Positions 17,459-25,581 of a DNA stretch of 64,000 nt are shown one piece after another (positions within the stretch are counted from its first letter, which is position 1; each line of letters begins with the position of its first letter). The notes beneath the pieces were generated by a model that was not told the origin of the DNA, searched no databases, and saw only the letters and a program-made list of their open reading frames with translations. Made by a program: the position numbers and the translations under genes. Origin of the DNA: Algoriphagus marinus (GTDB lineage Bacteria; Bacteroidota; Bacteroidia; Cytophagales; Cyclobacteriaceae); the NCBI RefSeq assembly GCF_001936475.1, contig NZ_MSPQ01000016.1, positions 17,071 to 81,070 of the forward strand, in the 5' to 3' direction.

Positions 17459-18145
17459 GTGCTCGAAATCCTCTACGAAGACGAAAACCTTATCGCAATC
17501 AATAAGCCATCAGGCTTGCTGGTACATCGTACTTCCATAGCTGCTGAAGAAACAGTTTTTGCTGTTCAAACACTTCGGGACCAGATTGGGCAACGTGTTT
17601 CACCTGTTCATAGATTGGATCGACCGACCAGCGGAGTATTGCTTTTTTCAAAGCGAGATGAAATTCTTCCCTTGCTGAAAGCACAGTTTATGGATCGAAC
17701 TGTGGAGAAAACCTATTTGGCTATCGTAAGAGGAATACCTGAAGTCAAAGCAGCGATGATCGATTATCCCCTGACAACGGAGCGTTCCAATAAGAAACAG
17801 GAAGCTAGAACTTCCTATAAAGTAATTGCGGAGACAGAAATACCCTTCAATACAACCGGTAGATACCCTACTAGTCGCTATGCGCTTTTGGAATTGAAAC
17901 CGGAAACTGGTAGAACACATCAGATTCGTAGACATCTAGCCCATTTACGCCACTATATTATTGGGGATAAAAAACATGGTGATAATAAACAAAACCAGTT
18001 TTTCGAAAAGCAATTTGAAATGGGAAACCTTCTTTTACATGCCAAAAGCCTAAAGCTAAAGCTTCCTTTTGGTGAAGAATCACTAATAATTGAAGCCGAT
18101 ATCCCAAGCCACTTCCAAAAAACTTTAATGGATTTGAACCTTTGA
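17459..18145 (+). CDS. truC: tRNA pseudouridine synthase, TruC type
   Basis: A 228-residue RluA-family pseudouridine synthase without an S4 domain, as in TruC, which makes pseudouridine 65 in tRNA. The catalytic HRLDRPTSGVL is at 51-61 with Asp54. The opening residues (ILYEDENLIAINKPSGLLVH) follow the TruC pattern closely. The start is GTG at 17459; no ATG lies near the expected position. It follows mnmA by 50 bp and may be co-transcribed. Assignment to TruC over other short RluA enzymes rests on that N-terminal pattern. Confidence 0.88.
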   Translation: MLEILYEDENLIAINKPSGLLVHRTSIAAEETVFAVQTLRDQIGQRVSPVHRLDRPTSGVLLFSKRDEILPLLKAQFMDRTVEKTYLAIVRGIPEVKAAMIDYPLTTERSNKKQEARTSYKVIAETEIPFNTTGRYPTSRYALLELKPETGRTHQIRRHLAHLRHYIIGDKKHGDNKQNQFFEKQFEMGNLLLHAKSLKLKLPFGEESLIIEADIPSHFQKTLMDLNL

Positions 18146-18192
18146 ATAGGCCTTTTTAATGAAAATTAGTCCTTAGGATATAAAATAGTGAC

Positions 18193-18222
18193 TTTGGCTT
18201 ATCGGGATTTTATTTACTTTAG
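18193..18222 (+). promoter_or_regulatory. Possible promoter for M28 peptidase
   Basis: TTTG at 18193-18196 and TACTTTAG at 18215-18222, 18 bp apart, fit the Bacteroidota promoter pattern with one mismatch in the -7 box. It lies just upstream of leader element copy B. Confidence 0.35.
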
Positions 18223-18243
18223 AACCGGAATATCAACATCTTA

Positions 18244-18334
18244 TTAAATCTAGCATGACACATAACGTCTCACTGTGGAATGATTACAAGACATGCGAGA
18301 TTCCTTGTGGCCATAGAAAAACAAAAATAAACAT
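18244..18334 (+). repeat. Dispersed leader element, copy B
   Basis: This 91 bp segment ends at the start codon of the M28 peptidase. Shared blocks with copies A and C are TTAAATCTAGCATG at the start, CATGCGAGATTCC in the middle (also in copy C) and an A-rich tail AAAACAAAAATAAACA before the ATG. GGAAT and ATTCC around the middle block could pair. Confidence 0.55.
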
Positions 18335-19807
18335 ATGAAAAAAACGATTTTAACCGTAGCACTTGGTTGTGCTTTCGCTGTTGTCTCTTTTGCGCAACAA
18401 AAAGACATTGAGAAAAAATTTGATCGAGTATCTGCTGTAAAAGATCTGACTTACCTCACCTCTGACGAATTGATGGGAAGGGATCCTATTCGCCCAGAAA
18501 TCTCTCTAGCGTATAACTTTATTGCAGATCAACTGAAAGGATTCGGTGCCAAACCAGTACCAGGAGCAGATGGTTACTTTCAAAATATTCCATTTATGAT
18601 GTCTGCCCCTCCAAAAAAAGGTGAAATAAAATTAGGAGACTCGGTATACGTTCAGGGCAAAAACTTGCTAGTAATTAATGGCGAATCTCTTTCTGGAAAA
18701 TATGAAATAGTAGAAGTTGGATTTGGATTAGAGTCTGATTTGGCAGGAAAGGATCTGAAAGGAAAAATCTTATTAACCAATGTAGGAGCACCTGATCGAA
18801 TGAGTCCGGCAGAATTATTTAGCCTAGGCTCTGAGAAAGCCAAACTTGCAGAAGCTGCAGGTGCAATTGGTGTGATTGAACGATTCAATATTCCTTCCAT
18901 TCCTTGGCCATTGATATCCAATTATTTGAATCGAACTCAGATGGTCATTGACAATGGTGAATCCAGCAAAATGCCTTATATCTGGATAGAAGATGTCAAA
19001 AATACGATGAAGGATCAATTAGCTGAGGGAAAAGCGATGGCAGAACTTGCGATCGAAGGAAAAATCAACAAGGCGATTGATGGAAAAAATGTCTTGGCTT
19101 GGATCGAAGGAACCGATTCCGAATTAAAAGATGAATTTGTTTTACTATCTGCACACTATGACCATGTAGGCGTAGGCAGAGCAGATGCTGAAGGTGACAC
19201 TATTTACAATGGTGCCAGAGACAATGCAGTAGGAACAGTAGCTGTGATGAACGCAGCAAAATATTTTGCCAAAAATCGTCCGAAACGATCCATTTTGATT
19301 GCACTTTGGACAGCTGAGGAAAAAGGTCTTTTAGGTTCTGCATATTTCGCTGAAAACCCGCTTATTCCTTTGGATAAGATTATATATAATCTAAATATCG
19401 ATGGCGCAGGGTACAATGATACTTCTGTGATTACGGTTATTGGTTTAGGAAGAACCTCTGCAGATAATTTGGTGAGTGATGCTGTTTCTGCATTTGGACT
19501 GAAAGCTATTGCAGACCCTGCTCCGGAGCAAGGTCTCTATGATCGCTCAGATAATGTAAGCTTCGCTAAAAAAGGAATCCCTGCTCCTACCTTCAGTCTT
19601 GGCTTTACAGCCTTTGACGATGAAATCAACAAATATTACCATAAAGCTGGAGACCAAGTTGAATCCTTGGACTTAGATTATGTGACCTTATATTGGAAAG
19701 CCTATATTCTGGCTGCACAAAATATTTCAAACAATCCTGAAAGACCATTTTGGACTCCAGGTGACAAATATGAAGGTGTAGGAAAAGAGCTTTACGGTAT
19801 ACAATAG
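18335..19807 (+). CDS. Secreted M28-family peptidase with PA insertion
   Basis: A 490-residue zinc aminopeptidase with a signal peptide (residues 1-20, ending SFAQ). Metal ligands are His274 and Asp276 in SAHYDH, Asp296 in GARDNAVG and the Glu328-Glu329 pair in WTAEEKG. The segment at about 100-230 between the N-terminal helix pair and the catalytic core resembles a protease-associated (PA) domain. It probably acts on peptides at the cell surface or periplasm. The leader holds repeat copy B and a strong terminator follows. Confidence 0.93.
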   Translation: MKKTILTVALGCAFAVVSFAQQKDIEKKFDRVSAVKDLTYLTSDELMGRDPIRPEISLAYNFIADQLKGFGAKPVPGADGYFQNIPFMMSAPPKKGEIKLGDSVYVQGKNLLVINGESLSGKYEIVEVGFGLESDLAGKDLKGKILLTNVGAPDRMSPAELFSLGSEKAKLAEAAGAIGVIERFNIPSIPWPLISNYLNRTQMVIDNGESSKMPYIWIEDVKNTMKDQLAEGKAMAELAIEGKINKAIDGKNVLAWIEGTDSELKDEFVLLSAHYDHVGVGRADAEGDTIYNGARDNAVGTVAVMNAAKYFAKNRPKRSILIALWTAEEKGLLGSAYFAENPLIPLDKIIYNLNIDGAGYNDTSVITVIGLGRTSADNLVSDAVSAFGLKAIADPAPEQGLYDRSDNVSFAKKGIPAPTFSLGFTAFDDEINKYYHKAGDQVESLDLDYVTLYWKAYILAAQNISNNPERPFWTPGDKYEGVGKELYGIQ

Positions 19808-19823
19808 ACCTTATCTATTTTTA

Positions 19824-19866
19824 CACAAAAAAACCTGTGGCTTCTTAAGTCACAGGTTTTTTTGTG
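19824..19866 (+). terminator. Rho-independent terminator (bidirectional)
   Basis: A stem of AAAAAACCTGTG pairing with CACAGGTTTTTT around a short loop, with T-runs on both strands, lies between the convergent M28 peptidase and nucleoside transporter genes. Confidence 0.92.
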
Positions 19867-19882
19867 AAATATAAAAATGGAA

Positions 19883-21169
19883 TTACCCAAATAACATCCC
19901 TGCAATAGTCGCGGTCATCAAACACGCTAAAGAAGCTGCCAGTAAAGATCGAAGACCCAGCCTACTTAGATTCCCTTGTTGATTGGGGGCGATAATGCTT
20001 ATTCCTCCTAACTGAATTGCAATCGAACTAAAGTTGGAAAATCCACAAAGTGCATAGGTAGCGATCACAATTGATTTTGGACTAAGCGTTCCCAATTCTT
20101 TCATCTCGGATAGGCTTAAGTATGCTACGAATTCATTGATAACTGTTTTTTGTCCCAATAAACTTCCAATCTGAAGAGTATCAACCCACTCTACACCAAT
20201 CACCCATGCAAAGATTCGAAACACTTGTCCAAATAAATATTCTAAAGAAAAGCCTTTAAACTGACCTCCAGTACTGTTAACAACAAACTCATTTAATCCT
20301 GTCACATCTCCTAAGATTCCCATCAAAAGGTAATTGACCGCCGCTATCACAGCAATGAAAGCTAAAAGCATTGCACCTACATTAAGCGCCAATTTCAAAC
20401 CTTCAGAGGCTCCTATAGACATTGCGTCGATAAGATTTACCCCCATAGCCTCCTCATTAACTTCAAGTTTTTCCTTTACTCTTTCCTTTTCCGTCTCAGG
20501 AATAAACATCTTGGACATCACGATTGCTGCAGGAGCATTCATAATACTTGCTCCAAGTAGGTACGCTGCAAATTTGCTTTGCTCCTCCAGACTATCACCA
20601 CCTAAAAAGGCAACATATCCCGCAAGTACACCTCCTGCGATCGTTGCCATTCCTCCCGTCATCAAGCACATCAATTCAGATTTACTCATGTTGGGAATAA
20701 AAGGACGAACTAACAACGGAGCCTCTGTTTGCCCCAAAAATATATTTCCAGCGGCAGAAAGGCTTTCGGGACCTGATAATCGCATTGTTCTGGCCATTAC
20801 CCAGGCTATTCCAAATACAACTTTTTGAAGAATTCCTAGGTAATATAGGCCCGCAGAAACAGTAGAAAAGAAGATGATTGTTGGTAATACTTGAAAAGCG
20901 AAAATAAATCCAAATCCGTCACCAGCAAGATCGCCAAAGATAAAAGCTGCTCCATCTCTACTAAAACTCAAAAACTTCACGAAAGCTTCACTTAGTAAAC
21001 CAAAACCAGAAGCTACGATTGGAACCTTGGTGATCAAGAACCCGAAAATCAATTGAAGTAAGATTCCGATTCCTACCAATCTCCAATCGATCCGCTTTTT
21101 ATCACTTGAAAAAATAAAAGCCACCAATACGATGACTGCCAAACCAAAAACACCTCTCAAATAATCCAT
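19883..21169 (-). CDS. Concentrative nucleoside transporter (CNT/NupC family)
   Basis: A 428-residue inner-membrane protein with about ten hydrophobic segments. It follows the CNT plan: an N-terminal three-helix region, a gate domain, the GGMATIAGGVLAGY segment, the EGLKLALNVGAMLLAF segment and the C-terminal YALCGFSNFSSIAIQLGG motif that binds nucleoside. These transporters bring in nucleosides with H+ or Na+. It lies downstream of the etf/nuclease unit but is separated from it by a terminator at 21220-21251. Confidence 0.93.
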   Translation of the reverse strand: MDYLRGVFGLAVIVLVAFIFSSDKKRIDWRLVGIGILLQLIFGFLITKVPIVASGFGLLSEAFVKFLSFSRDGAAFIFGDLAGDGFGFIFAFQVLPTIIFFSTVSAGLYYLGILQKVVFGIAWVMARTMRLSGPESLSAAGNIFLGQTEAPLLVRPFIPNMSKSELMCLMTGGMATIAGGVLAGYVAFLGGDSLEEQSKFAAYLLGASIMNAPAAIVMSKMFIPETEKERVKEKLEVNEEAMGVNLIDAMSIGASEGLKLALNVGAMLLAFIAVIAAVNYLLMGILGDVTGLNEFVVNSTGGQFKGFSLEYLFGQVFRIFAWVIGVEWVDTLQIGSLLGQKTVINEFVAYLSLSEMKELGTLSPKSIVIATYALCGFSNFSSIAIQLGGISIIAPNQQGNLSRLGLRSLLAASLACLMTATIAGMLFG

Positions 21170-21219
21170 TAAGTACTTTTTAAAATAGGAAGTCGTAAAA
21201 ATAAGGAAGTCATGGTCAG

Positions 21220-21251
21220 AAAAAAAGCCTGAATTTCTTCAGGCTTTTTTT
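21220..21251 (-). terminator. Rho-independent terminator
   Basis: AAAAAAGCCTGAA pairs with TTCAGGCTTTTTTT around a 4-base loop. It sits directly after the minus-strand nuclease gene (ending 21255) and before the nucleoside transporter, so it closes the etfB-etfA-nuclease unit. Confidence 0.88.
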
Positions 21252-21254
21252 CTA

Positions 21255-21851
21255 CTAGTTTCTTTTATTTATTTCGTCTCTAATGCGTGCCGCACGCTCA
21301 TAATCTTCATTATTGATTGCTTTTTCCAGCATCTGATTTAGCTTATCTAGACTGAAGTCCTTCAATGAGGGCTCTTTTTTAGTGACAAACTTTTGAGTTG
21401 GTTTTTTTGGAGAACTTTTTTCTTCACTAGAATCAAATTCAAAATTATCTACCTCACCCTCAGACATTGCTTTTTCTGTGCAGTAAACAGGAGCTCCAAA
21501 TCTAATTGCGATTGCAATCGCATCGGATGGTCTGGAATCTATCTCAGCCTCTATCTGATCACTTTTACATTTGATCTTGGCATAATAGACTCCTTCTTTC
21601 ATATCTGTGATGATAATTCTGTCGATTTCATAGTTAAACCCATTAGCAAAAGACTTGAAAAGATCATGAGTCATCGGCCTATTTGGGATGATTTTTTCTA
21701 TTTCAAGCGCAATTGCCTGAGCTTCAAACATTCCAATCACTATCGGCAATCTGCGAGAGCCATTTACCTCTCCTAATATCAAAGTAAATGACCCCGATTG
21801 CGAATGGTTGGACGAAAGTCCTAAAATCTCCAGTTCTATAAGTTTTTCCAC
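21255..21851 (-). CDS. Bifunctional nuclease family protein (DUF151) with UVR motif
   Basis: A 198-residue cytoplasmic protein. Residues 1-130 form a DUF151 bifunctional nuclease domain (LPIVIGMFEAQAIALEIEK and SRPSDAIAIAIRFGAPVY are the family landmarks). After an acidic linker, residues 160-198 form a UVR-type helical hairpin (LNQMLEKAINNEDYERAARIRDE) as in UvrB/UvrC and Clp partners. DUF151 members show DNase and RNase activity in plants and Mycobacterium. It follows etfA by 6 bp and is almost surely in the same transcript. Confidence 0.9.
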   Translation of the reverse strand: MEKLIELEILGLSSNHSQSGSFTLILGEVNGSRRLPIVIGMFEAQAIALEIEKIIPNRPMTHDLFKSFANGFNYEIDRIIITDMKEGVYYAKIKCKSDQIEAEIDSRPSDAIAIAIRFGAPVYCTEKAMSEGEVDNFEFDSSEEKSSPKKPTQKFVTKKEPSLKDFSLDKLNQMLEKAINNEDYERAARIRDEINKRN

Positions 21852-21857
21852 AAAAAT

Positions 21858-22826
21858 TTACAATTCAGCTTTGAGCGCTTCATTTAGTTTTGGTACTACT
21901 TCGAAAGCATCTCCAACAATCCCATAATCTGCTGCTTTGAAGAAAGGTGCCTCAGGATCTTTATTGATAACTACGATGCATTTTGAAGAGTTAACCCCGG
22001 CAAGATGTTGAATCGCGCCTGAAATTCCTATAGCAATATATAAACTTGGTGCGACTTTCACTCCTGTTTGTCCCACATGTTCATGATGTGGTCTCCATCC
22101 TATATCAGAAACAGGCTTAGAACAACCAGTTGCAGCGCCAAGGATTTTAGCCATATCTTCAATCATGCCCCAGTTTTCAGGACCTTTAAGACCTCTTCCT
22201 CCTGATACTACGATATCTGCCTCTGGAAGTAGCACTTCGCCGGTAGCTCGCTCAGTTGAAGTAATCTTTGAAGCAAAGTCTGAATCAGAGAGATTAACTG
22301 CAAACGATTCTACAGTTGCTTTGGAATCGTCCAATTTCAGGTCGATCGCATTTTTTTTGATTGCTAGAATTTTATGATCAGTAGTCACCTTTGTTTCAGC
22401 AAAGGCTTTTCCTGTGTAGATGCTTCTTTTCACAAGATATTCTCCATTCGTCTTAGGCAATTCTACTACATTAGAAACCAAACCAGCATCCAATTTAATT
22501 GCCAATCGGGCAGCTACCGCATCTCCAAGTGAAGATTTCGCTAGAACCAAAGTTTTTGATTGCTCCTTTTGAAAGGCTTGAGCTACTGCTGAGGCATGTG
22601 CCTGAATAACACCCGCGTCCAATCTGGAATCTTCAGCGTGCAGTACTTTTGTTGCACCTGCTCCTCCGACTGCCGCTAATTCATCATTTGAAACAGTACC
22701 AAGTGCCACAGCAACTACATCTCCTTCACCTGTCTGTTGGCTTAATGCTTTGGCAAAAGCAACCGCTTCTAAACTTGTCTTTTTAACTTTTCCTTCGGAA
22801 TGCTCTATGTATACTAATATTGACAT
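21858..22826 (-). CDS. etfA: Electron transfer flavoprotein subunit alpha
   Basis: A 322-residue EtfA. The N-terminal half has the adenine-nucleotide alpha-hydrolase-like fold. The C-terminal FAD domain carries VSGGRGLKGPENW near 207-219, the TGVKVAPSLYIAIGISGAIQH stretch near 254-274 and NKDPEAPFFKAADYGIVGD near 289-307. EtfAB passes electrons from acyl-CoA dehydrogenases to the quinone pool via ETF:quinone oxidoreductase; no dehydrogenase is in this window. It lies 35 bp after etfB. Confidence 0.96.
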   Translation of the reverse strand: MSILVYIEHSEGKVKKTSLEAVAFAKALSQQTGEGDVVAVALGTVSNDELAAVGGAGATKVLHAEDSRLDAGVIQAHASAVAQAFQKEQSKTLVLAKSSLGDAVAARLAIKLDAGLVSNVVELPKTNGEYLVKRSIYTGKAFAETKVTTDHKILAIKKNAIDLKLDDSKATVESFAVNLSDSDFASKITSTERATGEVLLPEADIVVSGGRGLKGPENWGMIEDMAKILGAATGCSKPVSDIGWRPHHEHVGQTGVKVAPSLYIAIGISGAIQHLAGVNSSKCIVVINKDPEAPFFKAADYGIVGDAFEVVPKLNEALKAEL

Positions 22827-22861
22827 AATCTCTTAATTTATAATGGGTTGAAATAGGTTGA

Positions 22862-23599
22862 TTAAAGTACTTTTGCTTCGTTTTTCAGAAGCCTTACCAG
22901 CTCCTCCACGTTATCTTTATCAACCAATTTTACTGATCCTTTCGCAGGTGGCAGTTGGTAGTTTGTGGCTTCAGCTTGAGTTTCATCAGACACCACTTCA
23001 ACCACGTTCAAGGGCTTGGTTCGGGCTGACATAATCCCTCTCATATTCGGTATTTTCCATTCTGCAATTGGCTCTTGACAACCTGCGATCAATGGCAATG
23101 AAGCTTCCAATAGCTCTTTTCCGCCTTCAATTTCTCTTGCCATTTTCACCAAATTACCATCTACTTCCAGCTTCATCACAGGTGAGAATGACGGCATATT
23201 TAATAGCTCACCTACCATACCATGAACCATACCTCCATTGAAATCGATGGACTCTCTACCCATCAAGATCAAATCGTATCCACCTTCTTTAGCATAATGC
23301 GCAATTTGCTTTGCTACAAAAAAGGAATCTTTTGGATTGGAATTAACACGTATCGCTTCATCGGCACCAATAGCCAGTGCTTTACGTAAAGTTGGTTCTG
23401 TTTCGGCTTCTCCGACATTAAGTACAGTAAGCTTTCCACCAGTTTGATCTCTCAATTCCACCGCTCTTGCTAATGCATAGTCATCATATGGACCGATAAT
23501 AAACTGAACTCCGGTAGTATCAAACTTGGTATTGTCGGCAGTAAACTGAATCTTAGAGGTCGTATCTGGTACGTGGGTGATACAAACAAGAATCTTCAT
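22862..23599 (-). CDS. etfB: Electron transfer flavoprotein subunit beta
   Basis: A 245-residue EtfB, the AMP-binding partner of EtfA. Landmarks are the N-terminal VCITHVPDTTSKI, the IIGPYDDYALARAVELRD segment, the GRESIDFNGGMVHGMVGELL loop near 126-145, and the C-terminal PNMRGIMSARTKP. It heads the minus-strand unit etfB-etfA-nuclease. A perfect 14 bp palindrome lies 28 bp before its start, in the likely promoter or leader. Confidence 0.96.
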   Translation of the reverse strand: MKILVCITHVPDTTSKIQFTADNTKFDTTGVQFIIGPYDDYALARAVELRDQTGGKLTVLNVGEAETEPTLRKALAIGADEAIRVNSNPKDSFFVAKQIAHYAKEGGYDLILMGRESIDFNGGMVHGMVGELLNMPSFSPVMKLEVDGNLVKMAREIEGGKELLEASLPLIAGCQEPIAEWKIPNMRGIMSARTKPLNVVEVVSDETQAEATNYQLPPAKGSVKLVDKDNVEELVRLLKNEAKVL

Positions 23600-23627
23600 T
23601 GGTTTAGGATTATATTATTTTAGATTT

Positions 23628-23641
23628 ATTTCACGTGAAAT
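23628..23641. promoter_or_regulatory. CACGTG-centred palindrome, parS-like or operator
   Basis: ATTTCACGTGAAAT is a perfect 14 bp palindrome in the 74 bp between divergent etfB and the TPR-like gene. Its 12 bp core TTTCACGTGAAA equals the core of the ParB site parS (consensus TGTTTCACGTGAAACA), differing only in the outer bases. It may be a weak parS site or the operator of a dimeric repressor acting on etfB. Confidence 0.5.
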
Positions 23642-23673
23642 TAACAGTAAGGACTTAAAGAAAAAAACTATTC

Positions 23674-24009
23674 ATGGGCAATTTGGAACGAATCAAGCTT
23701 CTCGAACAATTCTCAGAAGAAGAACCTGAAAATCCTTTTAACTGGTATGCCTTAGCATTGGAATATCAAGATTCTGACCCTGAAAAGACAAGTAAGTTAT
23801 TTAATAAACTACTTTCATATCATAATAGTTATTTGCCAACCTATTTCCCCGCGGCACATTTTTTTGCTGACCGGGACGAATTGAAAAAGGCCGAAAAAGT
23901 TTTTAGGGAAGGAATTAAGTTAGCAAGAAGTCAGGAAAATGAAAAAGCCTACCGTGAACTCCAAAATGCTTTTCAAAATTTCTGTTTCGAAAATGACATA
24001 GATGATTGA
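23674..24009 (+). CDS. TPR-like helical protein
   Basis: A 111-residue soluble protein made of short helix pairs with tetratricopeptide spacing: NPFNWYALALEYQD (about 20-33), YLPTYFPAAHFFADRDELKKAEKVFREGI (about 54-82) and a last helix with EKAYRELQNAFQNF. It resembles the TPR/NrfG type and should mediate protein contacts. No partner is evident. It is divergent from etfB and reads toward the gene at 24095. Confidence 0.75.
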   Translation: MGNLERIKLLEQFSEEEPENPFNWYALALEYQDSDPEKTSKLFNKLLSYHNSYLPTYFPAAHFFADRDELKKAEKVFREGIKLARSQENEKAYRELQNAFQNFCFENDIDD

Positions 24010-24094
24010 TCAAAATCAGCCTCTTGAATTAGCAGAGTAGTCACTTTGTTCGTAAATTATTATTCTTTCCAATCCCATTTAATGCTCCAAAAGA

Positions 24095-24580
24095 ATGATT
24101 ACACAACAAAAAATGCTTGATTATTTTCTTCCGGTTTTTAAATCGAAAGGAAAAAACTTTCGCAAGAAAAGTCTAATAAAAGCCAAAAAAGCTACCCCCG
24201 GATTGTTAGTAATCACCAAGACAAGTGATGGAGTAGAAACCAGAAATATTGCTGAAGAAGGAGATTGGCTGGTAGAAAACCAGACTAGCTCAGAGGAAAA
24301 ATACTTGGTTAAACCAGACATTTTTGAATCTAAATATGAAATGGTTGACTCTTTGGGAGATGGTTGGGCATGCTACAAACCAAAGGGAATAATGCGAGGA
24401 TATGAATTTGAAGCAAGCGATTTGAGGCATTTTGATATAAAAGATCGACTTGAATTTCAAGCACCGTGGAAAGACACCATGTTTGTCAGGATTGGGGATT
24501 ACTTAATTATCCCTCCTGGAGAACAAGAAATCTACAGAGTGGCTCGGAAGGAGTTTATGGAAACTTATCAGGAAGTCTGA
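24095..24580 (+). CDS. Conserved hypothetical protein
   Basis: A 161-residue soluble protein with no signal peptide, which I do not recognise as a named family. A central beta-rich part (EEGDWLVENQTSSEEKYLV, then FESKYE) looks like a small beta-barrel recurring in uncharacterised proteins with a GDWLV...YxxxxxxFxxxYE pattern, often sensing or substrate-binding accessory domains. Its 3' end overlaps the convergent oxidoreductase gene by 13 bp. Confidence 0.7.
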   Translation: MITQQKMLDYFLPVFKSKGKNFRKKSLIKAKKATPGLLVITKTSDGVETRNIAEEGDWLVENQTSSEEKYLVKPDIFESKYEMVDSLGDGWACYKPKGIMRGYEFEASDLRHFDIKDRLEFQAPWKDTMFVRIGDYLIIPPGEQEIYRVARKEFMETYQEV

Positions 24581-25575
24581 GGAACCAGCACAATCTTTCC
24601 TAACTGCTTTCCATCCCGCATTCTGTTAAATGCCTCCACCGCATTATCAAAAGTGAAAACGGAATCTACCAATGGCTTTATTTGATGAGCATTAACCAAA
24701 TTCAGCATTCCTTCAAAATCATCATCGGAACCCATGGTGGTCCCAATAATTTTAATCTGATTCCAGAAAATTTTTCGAGCTTCCAACTTGGAAGGATTTC
24801 CGAGGGTCGCTCCAAAAAAAACAATTTTCCCTCCTGGTTTCACTACTTGAACAAGGTGATTCAAAGTATCGCCAGCTGCACTGTCAATAATTAAATCAAA
24901 TCCTCCAACTGCTTCCTGAGCCTGAGAAATCCAATTATGATCTCGGTAATTAAAACCTTTTATAGCTCCCAATTCCAAAGCTTTTTCAATTTTTGCAGGA
25001 TTGCTGCTACTTACATAAAGTTTAGCTCCAAGCGCTAAACCAAATTGCGCTGCAAACTGAGCTACCCCTCCACCAAATCCAGTAACCAGTAAGTTCTCGC
25101 CTTCCTGAAGTTGCCCTTGGTAGGAAATAGCCCGATAAGCTGTCAAACCTGCCAAAGGCAAAGCAGCAGCTTCCTCCCAAGAAAGATGGCTTGGCTTTGA
25201 ATAAACGCGATCTACAGGCACTATTATCGATTCAGCTAAAGTACCGTGATTGGGCATTCCAAGGATCTCAAAACTCGAACCTTGGACTTTTTGATTTTGA
25301 CCCCAATTCAAAGCCGGGTTGATAATAACTTCTTTTTCCAAAAAATCAGGGTTTACACCCTCTCCGATCTCAGTAATAATTCCTGCACCATCAGAGCCTA
25401 AGACAACCCCATCTTTCAAATTAGGATAAAGACCTTGTCGGCACCATTCATCCCGATGATTTAAAGCAGCTGCTTTTATCAAAACCCGAACTTCCCTAGG
25501 ATTTAATATCCGTGTTTGGATGTCGGTATAATTAATTCTCTCTTCAGCAGATTGGTCTAGCGTGATTGCTTTCAT
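24568..25575 (-). CDS. Zinc-independent MDR-family alcohol dehydrogenase/quinone oxidoreductase
   Basis: A 335-residue medium-chain dehydrogenase/reductase. The GroES-like N-terminal domain (about 25-125) is followed by a Rossmann domain with TGFGGGVAQFAAQFGLALGA near 164-183 as the NADP(H)-binding loop. The structural zinc cysteines are absent and the catalytic zinc ligands are not obvious, so a quinone-oxidoreductase or enoyl-reductase type is likelier than a classic alcohol dehydrogenase. It starts 6 bp after dnaB ends and is probably co-transcribed with it. Confidence 0.85.
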   Translation of the reverse strand: MKAITLDQSAEERINYTDIQTRILNPREVRVLIKAAALNHRDEWCRQGLYPNLKDGVVLGSDGAGIITEIGEGVNPDFLEKEVIINPALNWGQNQKVQGSSFEILGMPNHGTLAESIIVPVDRVYSKPSHLSWEEAAALPLAGLTAYRAISYQGQLQEGENLLVTGFGGGVAQFAAQFGLALGAKLYVSSSNPAKIEKALELGAIKGFNYRDHNWISQAQEAVGGFDLIIDSAAGDTLNHLVQVVKPGGKIVFFGATLGNPSKLEARKIFWNQIKIIGTTMGSDDDFEGMLNLVNAHQIKPLVDSVFTFDNAVEAFNRMRDGKQLGKIVLVPQTS

Positions 25576-25581
25576 GGATTT

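Noticed and set aside
20334..20828. 164-codon ORF antisense to the nucleoside transporter
   Set aside because: A mirror of the membrane-protein codon pattern with low-complexity residues; no independent support.
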